Counted from the first letter of the stretch, positions 22,946 through 34,954 are shown. The stretch: DNA of 64,000 nt from Alligator mississippiensis (GCF_030867095.1 NC_081828.1:4284001-4348000); one strand, 5' to 3'. Notes: generated by a model from the letters alone, not told the origin. Translations and numbers: made by a program.

Positions 22946-23489
22946 AGCGTGCAGGCTTCCTCCGCCAGCCTTTCGGCGAAATCATCAGACGACCTACAGA
23001 CACGTCCCAGCGACCCGCGCACCGGAGCAGCCTCCTGACAGACAGCAGCAGGACGCGCACAAAACCAACCCGGCTGCAGGTGCCTTACCTCGACCTTCAT
23101 GTCCCGAAACACGCCGAAGGAGACAGGGTCGTAGCACGTGAACGAGAGGCCACGCTAAAAAGAGACGTGGGTGAGACGCCACGCTAAAAAAAACAGACCC
23201 CGGGATATAACCAGTAAAGACACACGATTGTTTTTCAGCCTCTACAAAAAAACTCCAAACCCAAAATATTGGGGGTCAAATAAAGTGTTTCATTTCAAAT
23301 GTGAAGTTTAAGTCATTCCAACTTTTTAACCAGGACACGGAAGGACATTTCAGGAGTCACTTTGAAGAAGACCCAAATGACCCCCCAGCCCAACACAGAC
23401 AACACAGTCAAACCAAAAAAGAAATACAAAACTCTAAAAAACTCTTGGTTCAGCGAAGATACTTTTTAGGAGACCAATGAAGAAATCAC

Positions 23490-23560
23490 GAAAAAAAAAA
23501 TCATCTTTTCCCACAAGCTTTTGGGTGCACGCGCCCTTTCTCAGGCTCGGGGAAAATTAA
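23490..23560 (+). mobile_element. Fragment of the AAGCTTT-core repeat
   Basis: The blocks cccacaagcttttgggtgca and cgccctttctcaggctcggg match the core of the family at 13353. Flanks are unrelated. Confidence 0.6.
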
Positions 23561-23989
23561 AGATGATAAAAAGTCCCATAGGTAGAAAATAAACTTCATT
23601 TTTGCACAGAGGAAGCTGAAGATGGAAATCTGTCCCTCTGACCAACACGCCTACCAAATACATCCCCGTAAAACCAAGACCAATTCACGCGGTGCTTTGG
23701 TGGTTGCAAAATCGACAGGATTTGCCAGGGAAAAATAAATACTTCAATTGAAAAATCTGACTCTGTTGTAGCGGAGAAGGAAAAGACCGGGAGAGCCTGG
23801 AGCTCCTGCGGGCCTGGACAGATGTAACAGGTATAGCAACACTCAACGACACGGGTAGATGACGTTCCAATGTCATTTCAATCTCTCCGCTCCCATGGCT
23901 GTATAAATGTATTGAAATCATTTAAGTTGACCCCTGTTTCATTCACTCATGCTCCTTTATAAAATGCTTTCAAGTAGCGTGCGTCTGCA

Positions 23990-24269
23990 CCGGTAGTTCT
24001 CAACTTTTAGACTCGAGGCACCCCTTGGAAAACGCCAGGTCGTTCACCACTAAAGAAATATAGCAGAGCAACTCTGCTGTTGCGACAAACTCCGAAAAAG
24101 CCCAAAGCAGGGCAGCATGCTTTTGAGCCTATGTGTTTCTATTTGAACAAGTTGGGTTTATCTTGTGAATCCCGTCGGCAAGCCTGACAGGGCTAAGCAC
24201 CTCACCGCATCCTTGAAAGGCTCTCGAGGCACCCCCGGATGCTGTGGCACCCCATTTGAGTACCACTGG
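23990..24269. mobile_element. hAT-like MITE with GTTCTCAA ends
   Basis: The left end ccggtagttctcaacttt is the inverse of the right end (gtaccactgg after ccatttgag), and both ends carry ggcacccc just inside. That is the arrangement of many vertebrate hAT non-autonomous elements (GTGGTTCTCAAA ends). A further fragment of this type is at 34955. An 8-base target duplication is not clear. Confidence 0.6.
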
Positions 24270-24553
24270 TCTATGCCAAGCGGGCTACAACCACGGCAGC
24301 CAGGCCCGCCGGGAAAGAGATGCAGGTCGGCAGAGAGGCAGAGCTGGAAGGTCTGAGTTGTCCACCTCCCTAACCAGCACGGCTCCGATGGCACGCAGAC
24401 GAGGGTTGTGGTCAGGTACAAGGACGTGGCACGGGAACGGATCAGCACCCCAGCTCTGACTTGGACGCGCAGGTATGTACACGTGGGTTCAGGGAAGGAT
24501 GCCTCTGAGGACACCCCACAGCGAGGAAGAAGGGTGCTTGTGCCCGGCAGCTT

Positions 24554-24646
24554 GCAACTATTTACCAGGCAGGGGAAATACCATGACCACCAAGGTGGTT
24601 TTCCTACTAGCAGGGGAAAACCACTTTCCTGGTAGGGAATAGTAAC
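24554..24646. repeat. Imperfect palindrome (hairpin) of about 90 bases
   Basis: The outer arms (gcaactatttaccagg and the complement of cctggtagggaatagtaac) flank an inner perfect 10-base stem, gtggttttcc and ggaaaaccac, separated by tactagcagg. It is probably a small MITE; the neighbouring sequence gives no family name. Confidence 0.6.
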
Positions 24647-24989
24647 CCTGACTGAAGTACTGCACAGTTAGCCTCCCACTGACGCTCCCAGTGGGAAGAT
24701 CTCAGCTACACGCCGACTTTATGGAAAGGGGGGACCCCTCCCTAGCTTGCTCCTGTAGCCGTACAGCCAAGAGCAAGCAAAACTTGGGGGCATCCGAACC
24801 CCAAGTCTCCGAGCTCGGGCCTGCACATAGGATGCCTGCTAAAGGATTTGGATGCATCTGAAGCCGCAGGCAGGGCTGGAGGATGCTCGCCGGTGCTAGG
24901 GCCACATATGGTTTTTGAATGACTCATGGATTTGGAATGGATTTGGCTGATTTGACTTTGGACACGAAAAATTTTCCTTAAAAAAAAAA

Positions 24990-25045
24990 AACCCAACACA
25001 TTTTTCCAACTGTTTAGTTGATCTAATAAAAGAACCGTGCCTGCC
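24990..25045 (-). mobile_element. Fragment of the AAGCTTT-core repeat, antisense
   Basis: Contains ccaactgtttagttgatcta and ataaaagaaccgtgcctgcc, the antisense distal part of the family at 13353. Confidence 0.5.
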
Positions 25046-25671
25046 TAGGGACGCCCCCCATCCTCCACGTGGAAACGTGGTGGGGAAGCCACCCCAGCGT
25101 TGCCCCCCATTGCCACTCACGTGGGAAGCAGACAGTTTGGGAGCACATTCACTGGGGACGGGAGAGGGTAAGCAGACCCAGGACCAGGCAGGACACAAGC
25201 TCCTTGCCTCCGTTCCTTGAGCTCGCTTCTCTCCGCTTCGATGCCATTGCATATCGCGGCGCTTCAAAGCCGAGCCAGGGCTGCCCTCAAGGTTGCAAAG
25301 CACTTCGTGAGTTGGGAGAGCAAGTAAGTAAAAAGCAAACAGCTCCTATGGACTGCTGAGAAAACAAGAAAGGAGGCTCATCAGCGCGGGGCGGTGCTCG
25401 GGATGGACAGACCAGACACAGAAAGGCCTTTGCCAGCTCACATAACTGGATACTGCACAGGACTGAGCAGGGGCAAGGCTGGCCGAAACGCTGGGTGGGT
25501 TGAGTCCCGTCCGTCCCCCCCACCGGCGGTTACATACTCACACAAGCATGCGATGCCGAAACCTCAGGCAGCACTTAGCAGCGCTCTCCAAACGGCATAA
25601 TCAGCGGTAACAGCTGTTCTCACCCTGGGACAGAGCAAGGCCTCTAGCGCCCTGATGAAACCACACATTTC

Positions 25672-25835
25672 ATTAGGGTTCGTAGTAGAGATGATGTCTT
25701 TTATTAGACCAGCAAGATTTTTGCAAAAAAACCCCCATTTTTCTACAAAAATCTTGCTGGTCTAATAAAAGATAACATTGTACTACGAGTCCTGATTGCC
25801 TTTTCTTCTAGGCCAATACAGCTACAACCTGGGTA
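25672..25835. repeat. Large near-perfect inverted repeat with a family tail
   Basis: Left arm 25672-25730 and right arm 25738-25796 are near-perfect inverse copies; the arms share the stretch cttttattagaccagcaaga and tttttg, separated by about 7 bases. The sequence is the AAGCTTT-core family's TAATAAAAGAT segment in head-to-head form, as in the single copy at 55150-55305. The plus-strand extension to 25835 (gccaatacagctacaacctg) is the family's tail. Confidence 0.85.
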
Positions 25836-26284
25836 CCCGATTTCAGTAGGGCAGCACTTATGCCGTGCTGACTCCTAGGGAGACGCTCAGATGGGGAAGC
25901 CTGGTAGAAGGCAGCCCCTTCAACTTGGTCTTTCCAAAAAGGGAGGATACAGAGGAAAAATAATTCAGTGGGGACCACTAGATGTGGGGCCTAGTTTGAG
26001 GCCCCAAACATGACAGTGGGAAGGGAAGACATGACAACATGTGGGGGCTGCTATGCAAAATTGCAGGCGTTCCTCCCTGTGCAAAGATCAGCGTGTCCAT
26101 TTGAACCCGTCTCTGCCTCTTCAAAGCCTGCAGCTACCAGTAACTACTTGCAAGCTCGCTGCAACATCAATCCCTGCCGGACACATGCAGTCCTGGACGT
26201 GCCTACAGGTGTCCCAGCACCTCCTGGATCAACTCGGTCCTGCTCCTTTGCCCTTCCCAGGCTAGACCCTGCTCAGGAGTCACA

Positions 26285-26530
26285 GAGGTGTAGAGAAGCG
26301 GGGCTGGAAGGAAAGTCCAACCCCTGAGATGGGATCATCCTTATCCAAACCATCCTATATAAATCCATAATCTAAACTCTTCATAAAACTACCATCGACG
26401 CAACGCAAAACACAACACCCGAACCTGCCACAGATAAGGCAGGAGGACCCTGGCATCCCACGTCCTGCTTCTATAAAAGATAGCTAATCTATGCTCAAGA
26501 GATCCTAGGTAGAGGGCCATGCTATTCACT
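26285..26530 (-). mobile_element. Degraded CR1-like LINE 3' end, antisense
   Basis: Begins gaagcggggctggaaggaaa and contains tccaacccctgagatgggat and accatcctatataaatcc, resembling an older CR1 3' tail. Identification is tentative. Confidence 0.45.
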
Positions 26531-26539
26531 GTGGCTTGA

Positions 26540-28040
26540 GCTTTGCAGGGGGGATGACGGTCATGGCATCCCCCTCTCTCCTGCCATGCGTTGCAGGTGG
26601 GAATGACCTTGGTGGCCGACATGCCAAGCCGAATGCAATCAAGGGCGTGCAGCTGCCTCCAACGCTAAGCTGCCGCTCCTCTTCACCCTCACCATCTGGC
26701 CCTTGGTTTCGGTTCCACCGTTCAGGTGATTCCCTTCTTTTCCTCAATGATAAAAATTGAGGCTTCCCTTCCTGGCAGCGTTAGCAGCGGTGCTGCGAGT
26801 TGGAGCTTAAAACGAGCGATCGTCCCACAACGCACCTACGACTGGATCGACTAGCTGGGCCCCGATTCTCCAAGCCCCTGAACCCCTGGCTCATTTTAAG
26901 CACGAAGCAGGTCTCGCTGCAGCCGGCAAGGCGCGGAAGCACGCGGCCACCCAGATCCTGCCAAACACAGGGCGCCGCGGCCCAACTTCGGACCACTTTG
27001 CTCCAGACAGTGCCGTGCATTCCTCTGCTCACAAATCCACGCTAAATTCCCCCTTCCCGGTCACTAAATATGGTCTCTATTCACAAACTGATTCCCTCCG
27101 CTCCCTGCCCTTACAACCGAGCCCCAGCATCAGGATGCACAAGGATGGGCTTCATTCGGCCATAGGGCAAAGCATCACCCGAATACCAGCACGCTTGCAA
27201 ATGGATGGGGACCACTCTGGATCCAGCAGGAGCGGGGTGTGAGTCAGCCGACCCTGACCTCCAGCCCTGTCCCTGGGGGGGTGGCAGGGCCAGGCCGCTC
27301 GTGCGGGTACCAGGAGCAGAAGTCCCCGCCAAAGTGGGCTGGCTTCTCCTTGCTCCCTGCAGACCCCAGCTGAGCCGCGTCCCCGAGCTCGCAGCCTCCT
27401 GCCAACTGTGGAAAATTCCAGGAAACCGGCCAAAAAAATAGCAGGGAGGGGTGGGAGGTGGGGATTATCTTTGGCTGGCCCGTGCAAGATAGGCTGGGGC
27501 CAGCGGGAAAGCCCAAAGAGGTCTAACCCGACCTAACAGCCAGGTCTGAAGATGTGGGGGGGTGGGATGGACTGCCGCGAGCGAGATCTCCCCAGATGGC
27601 TTCTGGGGGCAGAAGCAGCACGAGATGGGCAGGGGCTTCCTGGTGGGCCCGTCCTAGCCCCTCCAAAACCAACGCCACTGCCAGGAAGCCTGCTCCCCTG
27701 TGGCTGCTCCTTTCTGCTTCCTTCCGGACTTGGAAACCCCCCTGCATTTCCCCTCCGCAAGCAACACAAAGCTAGATCTGCTCGAGGTTTCTGCTCCTGG
27801 GCTGCAGCCAACGGTCCCCTTGACTCTGCCCCCCGCCATGCGCCATCCGCTGCCTCCATGCTCCCCGCCTAGGGCTACTCAACCTGCCTCCTCCCCGGCC
27901 CTGTAATGGCTCCTGGCTGCTTCAGCCTCCTACCTGGACCCCCCCATTTGTACAAGGGCTATTGACCCTCCTCGATCCATCACCGTCGTAACCGAGCACC
28001 CCTCCGTCTCTATCCTCCCGAGCCCAACGGGAGCAAGTGC
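26540..28040. other. GC-rich non-coding spacer
   Basis: No recognised repeat or gene. Many overlapping open frames on both strands follow from the high GC and show no domains. Confidence 0.45.
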
Positions 28041-28049
28041 AGCGACTAT

Positions 28050-28137
28050 GGGGACGGTTCTGCTTTGAGCAAGGGGTTGGACTAGATGTGACCTCCCGAG
28101 GTCCCTTCCCACCCTCATTTGCTATCATTGTATGATT
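28050..28137 (+). mobile_element. CR1 LINE 3' tail fragment, sense
   Basis: Reads tgagcaaggggttggactag, gtgacctcccgaggtccctt and the tail tatcattgtatgatttta. It is directly followed by an antisense MIR. Confidence 0.85.
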
Positions 28138-28255
28138 TTATCCCCATTTTACAGCCAGGAAAAGGAGGTATGGAGGCATTAAGTGATTTGCCCAATGTCC
28201 CATGCGATGCTTGTAGCAGAGCCAGGACTTGAACCCAAATCCTTCTGGCCAAAAC
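28138..28255 (-). mobile_element. MIR SINE, antisense
   Basis: Contains atccccattttacagccagg, gatttgcccaatgtcccatg and agagccaggacttgaaccca. The CR1 tail ends where this begins, so the CR1 probably inserted into it or beside it. Confidence 0.8.
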
Positions 28256-28339
28256 CTGGCACGTAGCTATGACCCCTTAGGGATTCAGACCCGCGGAGGA
28301 CATGAATTCATCGCAGCTAACAGCTGGGGAACTTGGGGG

Positions 28340-28425
28340 CTGATCCTAAGCCAGGGGAATGATGCAGTCGCCCGTGTTTTCGCCTGGAGGGGTCTGGATT
28401 CAATCCCTGGGAAAAGGGATACAGG
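28340..28425 (+). mobile_element. Possible tRNA-derived SINE head
   Basis: The stretch ggattcaatccc is a B-box match (GGTTCRANNCC type), preceded about 45 bases earlier by a weak A-box-like gcagtcgcccg. This resembles the antisense copy at 35030. Tentative. Confidence 0.3.
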
Positions 28426-28499
28426 GCCAGACCCAAGACACTCTGGCCTCTGGAGCCGGTGGGTTTGGTAAAAGACTCAGACCCACAACACTTGTTACC

Positions 28500-29499
28500 A
28501 AGCGCCTGGGGTGAGATCCTCCCGTGTGCTGCACCCCCCGTTCAAACAGACTAATAACTCCCAGTGCGCACGGCCTCGCCTCCCAATTAACCTCTTTGGT
28601 GACTCAGACAGTTTCCAAGGGCTTTCTGACCACAAACTGGAGTGTCCCTAGGGGACTCCTAAACACAGCAGCGTGCCACCACCCAGACCTGCCAAACGCT
28701 GGATGCCGCTTCCCAACTTCAGCCACTTGAGACCACGTCTGCTCCAGAAAGTGCCACTGACTCCTCCGCTGCCACGCTAAATGCCACCCCTTCCCCTGCC
28801 ACGAAATACCGACACACTCGCCAGCTGCTTCCCTGCCCCACCCTTCACGGCATCAAACCCGCGAGTGCCCCCCAGCCCCATCGCTACCTTCCTTCCACCG
28901 TCAGAAACCAGCCCCTTTCCCCAAGGAACAGAGCTCCCCTACACCGCCCCGCAGGAGCAGCCAACTTTGCTGGGAGACGGCAATTCTCAGAGCAAAAAAA
29001 CCCAAAACCTCCCTTAAAAACCACTCACCTCCTACCAGAGCCGAAGAATTTAATCCACCGTGTTAAGGCAGCAAACGCTGGGAGAACTGCTTTGAATCCC
29101 TCCAGGGTCAGCTCTCAAGCCCCCCTCCCTGGGTGCCAGGGAGAAAACTCACGCGCCCAAAACCGTCCTGGGGTTTTCATTAAAAGAAACTCTGGCCGGA
29201 CTCTCCCTCTTCTATTTTTTTTTCGCCCTGTCAGTGATGTCACATCCTGATTGTGTCTCAAACTACAGCTGTCCTTGTAATAACTCGCTTGCAAGAAAGG
29301 CAAGCGGCGCTCCCTGCCCCCACCGCCCTCCCTCTTGCTCCCACGCTGTGGGGCCTTTCACCGTGCAGCGAGCTTCTTGGGAAAGTGTCTCGCACACACG
29401 CACACACGCACTGCGTTTTTGGCTGCCGTACGAAATCTTTTGGCTACGGGTCCATCCACTTGGCGTCCCCCTGCTTGGCTCTAAACCAGAGACTTCAGG

Positions 29500-29500
<1 letters not shown>
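28500..29500. other. Non-coding spacer, C-rich
   Basis: No recognised gene or repeat. A short (CA)n run is at 29393-29410. Confidence 0.45.

Positions 29501-29502
<2 letters not shown>

Positions 29503-29561
<59 letters not shown>
29503..29561. repeat. (TA)n microsatellite, about 29 units
   Basis: An uninterrupted TA dinucleotide run, which produces artificial IYIYIY reading frames. Expected to be length-polymorphic. Confidence 0.98.
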
Positions 29562-29564
<3 letters not shown>

Positions 29565-29565
<1 letters not shown>

Positions 29566-30030
29566 CTATAGCTCAAAAGAATATGTTAAAGCGGGCAGAG
29601 AGGAATAGACACATGCTACTTTTCTTCCCTCCTGCACCCATTTAAACCCTATACATAACTTTTTAGTCCTGGTCAGTTCTCAGGGTAAAAAAAAAAGGCT
29701 TTTTTGAGCAATAAAAGTTACTTTCTGTTTTTGTTTTTGGCCCTTGGGCTGCCAGGAAATGTCTTATCAAAGCAGTCGGCTCTCAGCTGCTTTCTTTAAG
29801 CGTGGCTCTGAGAATAAAGGTCTGCCCCTGCAATTCGGTGTGAGTAACCCTGACGTCAGCCCCTGGCTGGAGGCAGGGCTGGGACTTGGGGAGAGTCATG
29901 CTGCCTCTCCGCTTCTTGAAAGGGATCTCGGCGTCTGGGCTCTGCCAAGAGGTCTGGAAAAAGCCTCTGGGCACTGGAGGGAGGTATGAAATAGTCACGC
30001 TTCCCCCCTGCTCCCCGGCGTTTAGGAGGG
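29565..30030. other. Non-coding stretch, no recognised element
   Basis: Nothing assignable apart from a short poly(A) run at 29688-29697. Confidence 0.45.
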
Positions 30031-30034
30031 CGGC

Positions 30035-30200
30035 TCAGTGCTGGAAGAGATTATCCAGAGCAGCAGAGGAATTCCCATCATCGGGACAGACAAATGCTGG
30101 GCTGGGAGGGTGCAGACAGGGCTGATCCTGCCTTAAGCAGGGGGTCCGGCTAGGCGGGCTCCCGAGGGCCCTGCCAGCTCAGCCATTCTCCGATTCGGAC
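30035..30200 (+). mobile_element. CR1 LINE 3' end, sense, diverged
   Basis: Shows ggaagagattatccagagca, gctgatcctgccttaagcag, gggggtccggctaggcg and a tail ccattctccgattcgg that is a decayed TTCTATGATTC. Old copy. Confidence 0.7.
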
Positions 30201-30204
30201 GAGG

Positions 30205-31935
30205 CATCTCCCATCTTATTCCAGTTCCCAGGTCCAGAATAAAAAAAACCCAAAAAGCTTTTCAGTGCCTGACTGATCTCGCAATGGGTTTGCTCAGCCG
30301 ACCTGCGCTGCGGCCAGCGAGGTGCTGGGCCTTCGTGCCTGGTCGGCTTCGCTACAGGGCGATGTTTGAGTCGCCGGTGTAGCTGGAGAGCATTTGCGGA
30401 GGTGGTTTTCACTGGGAAGGGAAACCCCAGGGGAGTTTTCTATTAGGTCATTGCTTTTTTAATAAAGCACTTTTGGTTTTGTGTTTTATGAGAGTTTAAC
30501 TCTGGCGCGCTTCCCTATTGATCATATCAATTTACAGCTCGGCTAAACGGCTTGACTGGATCACACCACTGCCCCCTCCCTCCCCCACAAAGGGCTGCCC
30601 GGCAATTTAGTGCTAATACTTTTCTTCTTCTTAAGGAGGCCCCTTCCACATCAAGGTTTCATGCGAGGAGCACTGTGCAACAATAAAGGGGCTCCATTTG
30701 GACCGCAGCAACCCACAGCTTTATTTAAGCGCGCCGGATCCAGTGCTGCTGCTTGCTGCCGCGTGCTACTCCGAGCCCGGGGAGCTTCCTGGTGCCACCC
30801 TCCGAATTATCCCCCCTCCGGCTCCCAATTCCAACCTGCAGGTCATTGGGATTATATCCCAGTCCTGTTGATGGGATTACATCCCACTCCTGTCCTTGGC
30901 AAGAAGTGGTCTTTGGGCCCACTTGCTTGGCCCGTGTTCTTGATAGACCCCCTCAACCCCCTTCTCCGGCCTCTCTAGCACACTTCCAAGGCCCAAAATC
31001 TGCTGCTAATCCCTTGCTTTGGAAGTGGGTCCCTATGATCCAGCTGCTCGGTTGCAATGTGGACCCTGCTAAAGGCAGCATGACGACTTACCTGCGCTCT
31101 GTCCCAGGCCACCACCTTGCAGGCACGCTAGACTACACCTCTGGGGACACGTAAGGATGGAAGCAATCAGGCATAGGCATTTCTTAACGGATCCCTGCTT
31201 TGACTTCCACAGCCGACTTCCTTCAGCTGGGTCACTTAACAGGCCCCCTCTGCCTCATCTCTCTCTCTCTCCAAGTCCATCCGTTTTCATAGGGCCTGGA
31301 AGAGTCTTTGGTCTTGTTCTTGGCCAAGCCTAGAGCGGAGGGAAGAGCACAACAGACAGATGTGGATCTTCTTGGCTTCAGGGCTTCCAGCGTCCCACGG
31401 GAGTCACACGGGTAACTGGCTCTCCCTTGTCTTGAGGCTGGAAGAGATGTGACATCAGCTCAAATAGTAGTTGGTGGGCAGAGTCATTTGTCCACTGACC
31501 CTTCCAGGGGTCATCGACTCGTACCCCGGGCAGGATGTCCAGTTCCAAACTATCCCGGACAGATGCCTCTCTGCTTGCCCAGCTTCCCCAGACAGATTGT
31601 CCATCGTCTGACTGCTCTTACAGTCAGTCGCCGCTTCCTTTGGACCTCCAGGGTCTTCACAGAGCAAGGCAGCGGTGGCCTTTTCTGTCTGGCTGATCAT
31701 TTCCTATGGTCCCATGAACTGTACCCATGTCAGGATCACACAAGTCATCCTCAGCATCCCTCCCCTACTTCCACGACAGCAGAGAGAGTCATTGCACCGG
31801 GGTGAATTTCATAAATTCCCTGCTAATTCTTAAGCAATGACCACGACTCATCAAGTGTACAGGGAGGTCCCAAAAATCATCGTATCAGCCCAGAATGCCA
31901 GGGAATCAACATCGCAGAGGCTTCAGAATTAAATG
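30205..31935. other. Non-coding spacer
   Basis: No gene or repeat recognised. A pyrimidine-rich run (ctctctctctct) is at 31258-31271. Confidence 0.4.
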
Positions 31936-31944
31936 CAAAAGCGT

Positions 31945-32085
31945 AACACTGAATAACTGTGTTATAATATATTTCATTTATAATATCTAATAAAATAACA
32001 TCATAAAATTATAATAGAAAATAGAGTTACAATAAAAAAACATAATAAATAAATATATTAAAACATTTTAAAAAATCATTTTTTT
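31945..32085. repeat. AT-rich low-complexity stretch
   Basis: Nearly all A and T (ataatatatttcatttataa and similar). Located directly left of the CR1 copy at 32122. Confidence 0.8.
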
Positions 32086-32121
32086 TCTGAGTGGTGGTCA
32101 GGTTACATTTTCAACCTGGTT

Positions 32122-32522
32122 ATAGATTCATAGATGTTAGGGTCAGAAGGGACCTCAATAGATCATCGAGTCTGACCCCCTGCATAAGCAGGAAAGAGTG
32201 CTGGGTCTAGATGACCCCAGCTAGATGCTCATCTAACCTCCTCTTGAAGACCCCCAGGGTAGGGGAGAGCATCACCTCCCTTGGGAGCCCGTTCCAGACC
32301 TTGGCCACTCGAACTGTGAAGAAGTTCTTCCTAATGTCCAGTCTAAATCTGCTCTCTGCTAGCTTGTGGCCATTGTTTCTTGTAACCCCCGGGGGTGCCT
32401 TGGTGAATAAATCCTCACCAATTCCCTTCTGTGCCCCCGTGATGCACTTATAGGCAGCCACAAGGTCGCCTCTCAACCTTCTCTTGCGGAGGCTGAAAAG
32501 GTCCAGGTTCTCTAGTCTCTGG
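32122..32522 (-). mobile_element. Young CR1 LINE 3' end, antisense
   Basis: On the minus strand the ORF2 C-terminus is open: DLFSLRKRRLRGDLVAAYKC, ITGAQKGIGEDLFTKAPPGV, then AKVWNGLPREV and RRLDEHLAGVI, followed by the tail agattcatagatgttagggt read in complement. Compared residue by residue with the copy at 48697, 93 of 98 aligned residues are identical. 5'-truncated. Confidence 0.95.
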
Positions 32523-32524
32523 TT

Positions 32525-33085
32525 AGCGACAGTCGTTATCCCTGGAGTGGCCAAATCCTCATCTAGGATCTAGCTTTTGCCCATGGAGCTTCCTGGTGCC
32601 ACCCAGGAAGTAAGTAAGATCCCGTGGCAGGGAGTTGCATTGGGTGATTGCTTCAGAAGCACTGTCCGTCTCTCACGTTTCAAATGATTTGCCTGCCCCT
32701 TGGTCCTGGCATTGCAAGGAAGGAGTTCCCAGCTGATCCTCCCTCGACCGGTGATTCATCATTGGCATGCCTTTGTCAGGTCCCCTCTTGCTCACATCCT
32801 TGCTGCCGTGCTCTGAAATCACAGCCACTCCTAAAGGAAGAGGCATTAATTCAGTCATCTGCAACTACAGACAAGCCTAGGGACTTCCACACAGATCAAA
32901 TCCCATCTTTCTTTCCTTTGCTTACCAGCTTCCCAACAGCCAGCTTGAAATGCTATGCAATGCATGAGGATCCTTATGGGGTGAATACCCCCAAAACCTC
33001 AGCATTTTACATCTAGAGTGGAACCACTCCAAAATTCAGGAATGCTTAAGGAGATTACCCAAAGGGTAAAACTGGAGCAAGAGCC
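32525..33085. other. Non-coding stretch, no recognised element
   Basis: No exon or repeat assignable between the CR1 copy and the LINE C-terminal fragment. Confidence 0.4.
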
Positions 33086-33089
33086 AGGG

Positions 33090-33520
33090 TTTTGTTTCAT
33101 TCCCAACCTGCCAGCGTCAACACTAATGCAGTTCTGATCCAATCTTCTTCTTTCGTACGGCTGATGTCGACACAGAACAGCGACTCGAGTTTTACATTTA
33201 GGTGGTTGAGCCAGACCATTGCGTGACGAGCATCAATCACTGTGCAACCTCCTTCGTATTTGGGGATTGGACATTAAGTCGTTACATGTTCCACAATTTG
33301 TTCTGGGTGACCGTAGTCACACACCGGAGAGTTTTTAATTTTCCATTTGTGCATCAAATAGCTGCATCTCCCGTGGTTTGCGCGGGTTCGGTTTAGAGTT
33401 GCCCATGAGCGTCACGGGAGATCAGAGCCATTGGTATCGGATCCAACGCCCGCTGGAGTTAGTTCACCGAATGACTCCTGTTGACACCAGGAGGCTGCAA
33501 ATTGGGGCCTGTGGTCGGCC
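33090..33520 (-). mobile_element. Non-LTR retrotransposon C-terminal fragment, not obviously CR1
   Basis: Translating the minus strand gives, in order: SWATLNRTRANHGRC, SYLMHKWKIKNSPVCDYGHP, EQIVEHVTT then a stop, CPIPKYEGG, and VIDARHAMVWLNHLNVKLES. The pattern LNR-R...HGRC...HKW...CD-GH-EQ-VEH...CP is that of the post-reverse-transcriptase Cys/His region of many animal LINEs (usually CDCG...EHI...ECP). A second stop lies just before SWATLNR. It is an inactive relic. The other CR1 copies in the window do not show this motif. Family name not assigned. Confidence 0.65.
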
Positions 33521-33529
33521 AGTGTCACT

Positions 33530-34950
33530 TATCTTCATCGTCTCACCAGCTATTCCTGGGACGGGGTGGGCGTCACCTGCCACCGCAGCCTGGTGTGAGA
33601 TGGGTGGTGCACTTCATTTTGCTTCTCCCTTGCTGTCACGTTATGGGATTTCGTTGAACGGCCGTGACCAGAGTGACAGTGAGAGGCAGGAAGCCACAAA
33701 CCCATTAAGCTGCAACGTCGCAGACCCGCCCTCCCCAGCGGTCTCAACTGTGCATCAAGAGCAGCAGGAAACAAGGAGGCCGCGGCTCGATGCAGACCTA
33801 TTTCCGCTTTGCAGCGTCTCTCCCCCAACCACAACCTCGGCTGTTACAAGCCAGCTCAGCCTTGCTGAAGCCAGGGCAGTTTGCAGGAGCTGTGGCTCAC
33901 ACTCTTGTTCAGTCCTCACTGGAGGCTCTCGCCGTCCCTGGGACTGCCATGCTGGTACTGCCAGTCTCATTAGGACTATTATATTTTTGCATCCAACCAG
34001 GGGCTTTGGGGAATGTGTTTTCCAAGCTTTGCTTTCGCTCTGGGTGGATGGTTCGAAGATCAGATGTGGCCCCAGGGCTCCATGTGCTCGCACGCAGACA
34101 GCATCTGTTGGACACACACGTCTTACCTACCACTTACAGAACGGCGCAGGTCTGCGAGATGTCCATATACGCAGGAGCAACATCAGCTCCTTGTCACCCT
34201 GGTCTCTGCTCTCAGATGATGCTGGGCTTTGTTTTTATGCCACCGGATTCAGGGACCGTGACTGAATATTAACACTAAGCCTGCCACCCTGGCAAACTAT
34301 TTGTTTCAGTTTCTAACGAGCTCTGGTTTGTTTGCTTGGGGAGGCTGATAATGAATCGACCAACCTAAGGACTTTCATTCAAAGGGACCTGCCGCCAATT
34401 ATCTTTGGTCTGCATTTGCACAGAACCGATCACGTATCACAGCGGAGTCTTGATTCATGATGGGAATCGCTGTGCAATAATAAAAATATTAATAATAAGT
34501 AAAGGGGCTTCTCTTTTACGATGCCTCAAGGAGGATTTAGGGACAGCCATACAAATGGATGCTACAGCCAGGTTTAGCTTGGGAGTGAGGGACAACCACC
34601 GGGCCCATTTGTGTGTAGCAGCCTTAATACAAAAAATCCCCTTACAGCCGAATGGCCATTCGCCACCTGTAGGGCACTGACTGTTTTTCACCTTCCAGAC
34701 TGATCGGTGCAGAGGAGACAGCAGAGGCAGACACACAGAAGATGCTGCTCCCGGCCTGAACCAACCCCTGAGACCCTCCCAATAAGCAATAACACATCAG
34801 GATTTCCTTAGCGCCACATAAACCCAGAGATTTTAAACAGGAACCCACAGCAGTAAAAACACTCTGACCTGCTAGAGTCTTTCAGAGCTCTTTGCAACAA
34901 AAGAAATGCTCTGCTATTTTACTGTATTCAAAAAAAGTGAAAACTAAGAG
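33530..34950. other. Non-coding stretch without assignable elements
   Basis: A 295-codon plus frame crosses 33378-34265, but its first part lies over the antisense LINE fragment and its last part shows no recognisable domain. No splice logic is visible. Confidence 0.4.
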
Positions 34951-34954
34951 GCGG

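Noticed and set aside
29503-29561. Transmembrane-like IYIYIY peptide
   Set aside because: It is translation of a (TA)n microsatellite.
33378-34265. 295-codon plus-strand open frame
   Set aside because: Its start overlaps an antisense LINE fragment, the rest has no domain or splice context, and several other frames are open across it.
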